Part shown: piece by piece, positions 59,281 through 64,000 of the stretch
Position numbering within the stretch: position 1 is the stretch's first letter
Layout: every line of letters starts with the position of its first letter
Assembly: GCA_022578965.1 (NCBI GenBank)
Contig: MU400520.1
Span: 186,001-250,000, forward strand
Reading direction: 5' to 3'
Source: Xylaria sp. FL1777
Taxonomy: Eukaryota > Ascomycota > Sordariomycetes > Xylariales > Xylariaceae
Length of the DNA stretch: 64,000 nt
The notes under the pieces: generated by a model
What the model saw: the letters and a program-made list of their open reading frames with translations, nothing else
Told to the model about the DNA's origin: nothing
Database searches by the model: none
Translations under genes and position numbers: made by a program

Positions 59281-60143
59281 ATGTTCTTCTACATCCTCCT
59301 CATCTCGCTAGCCCTCCTCGCGCCCCTCGGCGCCGGGGCCCCAGAACCGAGGCCAACCATCAAGCCTCTGCTCCCGCCGAACCCAACGGGCCCGCTGGCG
59401 CCCCTCATCAGTCGTGAGTGCACGCCTATTTCCCTACAAAACATACACATACACATCCTGTAGAACCGCTTACCATCTTTACATTTCCCGCCGGATCTTC
59501 TCCAGATCCCTAGTCCTATGTAAACCACCATACTAACTAGTCTTTTCCCCCAGTCATCGAGAACATAGGCAACGCCGACCCCCCGGAGTTCCTGCAGACG
59601 TCGGACCCGTCGCCCGAGTGCGCCAAGAGCGTCGGCGGCAACGACGGCCACCTGCAGTGCTGTCGGGCCGCGGTCGCGGGCGACCTGCCCATCGTCGTGT
59701 TCCTCGCCGAGGTCGTCGGGTATAACCTGAACCCGAACGACGTGAACGGGGTCATATGTGAGTTTAGCTTTCCCTTCATTGTCGCGCCATGTCGTTTTGC
59801 TTCCGAGCTTCCAGCGACTTCTTTACCTTTCGTCTGCTGGGAGATGGGCTTATAGTGCCGCTTCTAATGATGACGGGGTTATGTGTCTATCTGTTCCTGA
59901 ATCGATTGTAATGTGATGATTTAAGATGCTGATTGTGTTGAAATAGGCGACGATCAGCTGGATGATTGCCCTGGTGTGAGAGTTTGCTGTGAAGTTACCC
60001 TCCTTGTGAGTTCTCTTCCTGAATATGCTAGTTTAATTCTTTATTCTGACTGGATTAGAATCCTCTTCTATCCCTATATTGTGCAGACTATAATCCGCAG
60101 TAATAAGAAAAGAAATTTGGTAATGTGCTTGGATCCTAATTGA
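59281..60143 (+). CDS. Hydrophobin-like secreted cysteine-rich protein
   Basis: Four exons (59281-59413, 59554-59757, 59947-60005, 60087-60143) give 150 aa. A signal peptide (FFYILLISLALLAPLGAGA) is followed by a Pro-rich spacer. The mature part has eight cysteines in hydrophobin order: C67, C80-C81, C113, C120, C126-C127 and C146, with spacings 12, 31, 6, 5 and 18. Between C81 and C113 lies a hydrophobic stretch (LPIVVFLAEVVGYNL). Class I hydrophobins have the same C-CC-C-C-CC-C plan, but the first gap is longer and the fourth-to-fifth gap shorter than usual. Hydrophobins coat aerial hyphae and spores. The last intron (60006-60086) is a multiple of three without stops, so it may be retained without frame change; C146 is present either way. 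Intron 2 is long (189 bases). Codons in exon 2 are strongly G/C-ending. Confidence 0.65.
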
Positions 60144-60498
60144 AGCTCTTCATATTTCAAATTCCAAATCGCCATAATTTTGAGCGGTCAGAATTGGGTT
60201 GGATAGATATTTAGTGGACTAGTTCCCATATCACCCCCTCCGCGACTTGGAACATGGGCTGTTTACTTTTAACTTCTTCTTTTAACTAATTATGTATATT
60301 TGTACATTGTTGAGTTGGAGGTTGCTTGGCTAGCCCTGTTATCTGCTTCCGATTTAATCAATCCCCTGGTGTTATACAGTATGCAGATTTAACGTGATGA
60401 TGGCGTGCCCAATCCTATGCATTTTATGTACAATCGCACACCTTGGTCTAATAACTCTATGTTGTTGTAATAATACAACTGTTATGTCGTACAATTAA
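60144..60498. other. Convergent intergenic spacer
   Basis: An AT-rich 3' flank between the hydrophobin-like gene and the polyprenyl synthase gene. No gene or RNA is seen. Confidence 0.6.
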
Positions 60499-61893
60499 TT
60501 ACTTTTGGCGCTTCAACGTCTTCATGGCCATATTGACGAGGCCTTCTTTCGCGTCGCTATCGGGGAAAGTATCGAGAGCAGAAATTGCCCGTTGAGAATA
60601 ATCCTCAGCTAGCGCTCTTGTTTGTTCTATTCCATTACTTTTGATAACAAGGTCGCGCGCCTATTTTATCTTAGTCAGCACGGTCGATCATAGGGCATAG
60701 CTGGCAAAACTAACTCTTTGTACGTCACCCTCCTGCCCGAACTTCCTTCCCACCAAGGAGCCCAGTTCAGGAGTAGTCTTCCATGCAAATAATAAGGGAG
60801 CCGTTGCTAGGCCTAACTCTAGATCCGCTCCAGCTGGCTTTCCGAGGTCCTTCCCCGACTTGGTGTAGTCCAGCATATCGTCCACTAACTGGAATGCCAA
60901 CCCTAAATTTCGGCCATAGGCATAGGCGGCATCGACGGTTATCGCATCGGCTCGGCCGAGCAACGCCGCTGCTCTACAGGATTTTGATATTAAGCTCGCA
61001 GTTTTTAGGTATGTCTTTTGTAGATAATAGTTGAAAATCTCTTCAGAATACGTGGGATTTCGTTCGTCACGGGCCGTATTCTTGAGTTGCATAAACTCTC
61101 CTTCGACCAAATTCGCGATCACAGTGGCCAAAAGTTCGATAACTTCGGCGTTTCGCAACCGCGCTAGCGCAACAGACGCCCTGCCGAGTAAAAAGTCACC
61201 AGCTAATACGGCCATCTTATTACCAAACTCGAAATTTGCAGACGGCGACCCTCTACGCGACACAGAATGATCGACAACATCATCGTGGAGCAGCGACGCC
61301 GTATGAATCAGTTCGGTGATTTCAGCCAAGCGTCGTTGGGATGGGAGGATATCGCTCTCGGTAAATTCCGGTTCGGACGAGTAGCCAGACAGAGGCGAAG
61401 AAGGGTTGACGTCGGATAATATGTCGAGGGGTGATATTGACGAGTTTATAGAGTCGTGGGCAGAAGTAGCAGCCGACTCGTTCTTGGGACAGAGAGCAGT
61501 GGCGCGAGACATGAGAAGGACTATGAGTGGCCGCACATGTTTGCCCTCGGATTGGGTGTAGTATTTGGCGACTCGATCGAGCGAAGGATGGCCGGATCCC
61601 AGCAGCTGTCTGATATTCCCCGTCAGAAATTTCATTTCCTTTGCTACCGTCCGGAGAGGGTCGATATGCATATCGCCCTTGGTGACCCTCGACACCGCAT
61701 TGGAGACGACATTGGAGGCGACCGAGACCGCAGCGGCCCAGGCCGAGGACCGTCGCGACGAATTGTGGTATAGGGCTCTTGAAGCCGCGATGCTCAAGTC
61801 GAACGAAGAAGCCCTTCTGCAATCCGAGCAGAGTGAGAAGACGGGAGGGCGGCCGGCTGCACGCGCATTCAGCAGCACTGCTCGAAGCTGCAT
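60499..61893 (-). CDS. COQ1: Mitochondrial polyprenyl diphosphate synthase for ubiquinone side chain
   Basis: Two exons (61893-60715, 60660-60499) give 446 aa. It is a trans-isoprenyl diphosphate synthase that builds the long ubiquinone tail. The first 50 residues are rich in Arg, Ala and Ser with no acids early on, a mitochondrial presequence. Motifs: GKHVRPLIVLLMSRA; the first Asp-rich motif LLHDDVVDHS; RRGSPSANFEFGNKMAVLAG; LQKTYLKTASLISKSCRAAA; and the second Asp-rich motif LVDDMLDYT. A Ser-rich insert (about 60 residues) before the first Asp motif is usual in fungal COQ1. Splicing joins GQEGDVQR to ARDLVIKSNGIEQTRALAED. The start is the first ATG; the frame runs ten codons further up to a GTG but without an ATG. 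It is divergent from the VMA12-like gene. Product chain length cannot be read. Confidence 0.92.
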
Positions 61894-62505
61894 GTCCGCG
61901 GGATGATGACTCGACAGTCGCACAGGCCCAATTACCTTGACTAGGCTGTTGAACGAGCCTATTCCTGCATATGGCGGATGCGGAACCGGGGTGGCAGCTC
62001 GAGCCCGAGGGATTTGGGTGGACTCGGAACGGTGCGGCGGCGGAGAGGGTGAGGTTGTGCTAGGGAATAATAATGGAATAATAATTGTTTTCTTCGGAGG
62101 ATGCCGATGGTTCGCAATTGAATGCCAGGTACAAAAAAAAATTCACCATTGAGCTGTTTGTCTGCGTGATACCTAGGTGCTTGGTACCTGCAGGCGGTTT
62201 GATAGGTGTTAGGGTACCTATTAGCTAGGTAGATCGGCTGGTATGGTACGACCTTGTGGCGGCAGGCTGTGGCTGAACCTCGGCGGCAGTCGGCATGAAA
62301 AGCACCGACATTACCTATGTCAGTAAAGTACCTAGGTACGTACCTAGTCTACTCAATTAAGTATACGTAGCGTTTTAAGGAGTGAAGCTTGAGCTCGAGC
62401 CATCTCCTCTAATCAAAGTAGATTGCAGGTATAAGCCCCTTAGGCTGCCAACAATCCTGCGATGGCCCAAAGCATCCGGATCTTTGCACTGCATCAAGCG
62501 CAACC
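61894..62505. other. Shared divergent promoter of COQ1- and VMA12-type genes
   Basis: A 612-base spacer between two housekeeping start codons. Its middle (62165-62350) is dense in TACCTAGGTA-type words, including a run at about 62330-62347. A TAATAATGGAATAATAATTG stretch lies near 62065. No gene was seen. Confidence 0.6.
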
Positions 62506-63403
62506 ATGGTGCTCCTTACGATGACATCTCCCATGGTGGAGGCACTCATGGTCCTAAGAGATTCCAGTGACTCTCGTAACAAATCAAGCGACATCGCTCA
62601 ATCTAATGATAGCGAGCTCGAAGAGCCCTGCATGAAGGACCCTGCGGTCGGAAACCCCATAAGCCATGGACAGATCCTCAGCACGGTGAAAAGACTGAAG
62701 GCAAACGGTCATGTCGGATTTAGACTGGAACAGATGCTCCGTGGGTCTGCTCTTTACGTGCCTCCGCCGCCGCCAAAGCCCGAGCCGGTGCGTCTGATCC
62801 TGCTCAACACTTGTGGTGGTTAGGGGTGGTCAGCTAACAGGACACCAGACCGACGAATACAAGGCGCTAATGGCAAGACTGCGACACGAGGAGGAGGAAC
62901 GGTCCTACGAGCGCATGATACGAAAAGCGCCCCCACGAGAGTCCTTTGCCGAGCGATATCCCCTTGCTCCTATGGCACAATCGTTCGCCGAAGTCAATAA
63001 GCCATCCAAGGCATCCGATATGGAGGTCGACGACATCGAATTTGGAGATGTGCAAAGACAGATGACACTGATCATCAACTTTCTAGTCAGTGTCTTTGGT
63101 TGCGGTGCTGCGCTCTGGAAACTTGCGCAGTGGTGGCCTGTGTCAACTCGACTGTTCCTTAGCTTGGGTGGAGCTATCGTTGTCGCCATCACCGAAGTGG
63201 CCGTATACTCTGCATATACATGGAGGATGGCTGAGGGCGAAAAGAAACAAGCAAATTTGAGAGAGGTTCGAGAGATTGTCAAAACTTGGGTTGTCGGCGA
63301 AGAGGACGCCAAGACACAACACCAAGAACCAACACTCATAGTCGAAGACGATTCACACCAGTTGGAGCCCAATTTTCGACGGAGGATAAAAGGAGAAATA
63401 TGA
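62506..63403 (+). CDS. V-ATPase assembly factor Vma12/TMEM199 family
   Basis: Two exons (62506-62787, 62849-63403) give 278 aa. Vma12-type proteins sit in the ER membrane and help assemble the V0 sector of the vacuolar proton ATPase. The N-terminus MVLLTMTSPMVEALMVLRDS opens a cytosolic domain. GHVGFRLEQMLRGSALYVPP and a Pro run follow, then TDEYKALMARLRHEEEERSY, the family signature, created by splicing from GTGCGT to an ACCAG acceptor. Two membrane helices come next: LIINFLVSVFGCGAALWKLA and LFLSLGGAIVVAITEVAVYS. The charged C-terminal tail ends without a clear retention signal. The acceptor at 62848 was chosen because the nearer AACAG site breaks the frame. It shares a divergent promoter region with the COQ1-type gene. 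Confidence 0.88.
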
Positions 63404-63827
63404 ATAGCATCCTTCAGTATACCTTGCTTTTAATCATTGTCTTACTATTTCTACCTCATATTACCTACCTAGCCTTTTACAACAACATAATTGATCACTT
63501 CTCTTTTTCAGGCCTCATCTACTCCAGATGTTGGACAGCTGGTGAGAAGTGGGACCACCTGGCTAGCTACCTCGCCCCACTTTCACGTCATACTGCGTAT
63601 TTTCAATCCACCATGTCGCGACGCGTCTCTCATTGCCCATTAACGCGTCGCCATACAAACTTGGTGCTCTAACCTCTAGTTCAACTATCCCGGCTGCTAC
63701 ATACTACTGCATCAATGTCTGCATATTAAAGGTACGGTTTGGCGACCATCTCTTGACCACGCACATCTTCCCTATTAGACTTCTTGGGCTCTTGTTTACT
63801 CCATGTTGAACTTTTGAACCCCTCCAA
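63404..63827. other. Intergenic spacer downstream of the VMA12-type gene
   Basis: This is the 3' flank of the VMA12-type gene and the probable promoter of the gene entering the right edge. Open frames here are short and unrecognised. Confidence 0.5.
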
Positions 63828-64000
63828 ATGGATTTGCACAACACCCTGTCGAAGGAACCTTCTCGGTAGGTTGATGGCTTTAACGATCCTTGCGGTGGCC
63901 TATGCTAATATCGTTGCTGCAGGATACCAAGAAAACCGGAGCGTCCATACCTTTCCTCGTTGAAACCCTGTCCTATGGAGACTCGCCGGCGGCCGCTCCG
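63828..64000 (+). CDS. Possible 5' end of a gene cut by the window edge
   Basis: ATG at 63828 opens a short first exon (63828-63865), followed by a 57-base intron with a GTAGGT donor, a GCTAAT branch-like word and a GCAG acceptor. A second exon from 63923 stays open to the window end. The joined start reads MDLHNTLSKEPSR then IPRKPERPYL, a basic, Pro-rich, disordered-looking N-terminus. No family is recognised in the 38 residues available. The model rests only on splice signals and frame. Confidence 0.4.

Noticed and set aside
52642..61893. Peroxygenase, P450 and polyprenyl synthase read as a terpenoid biosynthetic cluster
   Set aside because: The polyprenyl synthase has a mitochondrial presequence and COQ1 features, so it is a housekeeping ubiquinone gene; no terpene cyclase is present.

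Overview
The window looks like nuclear DNA of a filamentous ascomycete (Pezizomycotina). Short introns of about 50-110 bases carry GTRNGT donors and CTAAC/CTGAC-like branch points. The genes are typical of moulds: two Zn2Cys6 regulators, GH92 and GH27 secreted glycosidases, a heme-thiolate peroxygenase, a cytochrome P450 and a hydrophobin-like protein. Intergenic DNA is long and rich in TACCTA/TAGGTA words, a style I associate with Sordariomycetes; that narrower placement is inference. No bacterial features, CRISPR array, rRNA, convincing tRNA or intact transposon were found.

Layout. 0.5-3.3 kb: secreted GH92 alpha-mannosidase (+). 3.3-14.0 kb: a 10.7-kb gene-poor stretch with only foldbacks and tandem words. 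14.0-19.9 kb: two convergent Zn2Cys6 regulators. 20.5 kb: a small three-exon gene (107 aa) whose exons are too short for simple ORF scanning. 25.6-26.4 kb: a spliced coiled-coil protein with poly-Q and heptads (-). 28.9-30.6 kb: allantoinase (+) behind a cluster of GATA-factor sites. 33.7-34.6 kb: a RING-like protein with an 87-bp tandem repeat (+). 35.4-37.1 kb: GH27 alpha-galactosidase with a C-terminal carbohydrate-binding module (-). 39.3-41.9 kb: a DJ-1/Hsp31-like gene (+) converging on an intronless TPR gene (-). 42.5-44.5 kb: an AT-hook protein with a PD-(D/E)XK-like core (+). 45.2-46.6 kb: a four-exon sirtuin (-). 49.1-50.3 kb: a membrane-anchored F-box protein (+). 52.6-56.4 kb: a secreted peroxygenase (+) tail-to-tail with a P450 (-). 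59.3-60.1 kb: hydrophobin-like protein (+). 60.5-63.4 kb: divergent housekeeping pair COQ1-type polyprenyl synthase (-) and VMA12-type V-ATPase assembly factor (+). The window ends inside what may be the start of another gene.

How the genes relate. Most look like independent genes. Functional links supported by sequence are few: the allantoinase promoter carries GATA sites as expected for nitrogen catabolite control; the two glycosidases, the peroxygenase and the hydrophobin-like protein are secreted saprotroph-type products; and the peroxygenase/P450 pair places two heme-thiolate oxygenation enzymes 145 bases apart. All splice sites below were read by eye from frame continuity, GT..AG borders and protein-family fit, so individual borders may shift by a few bases.
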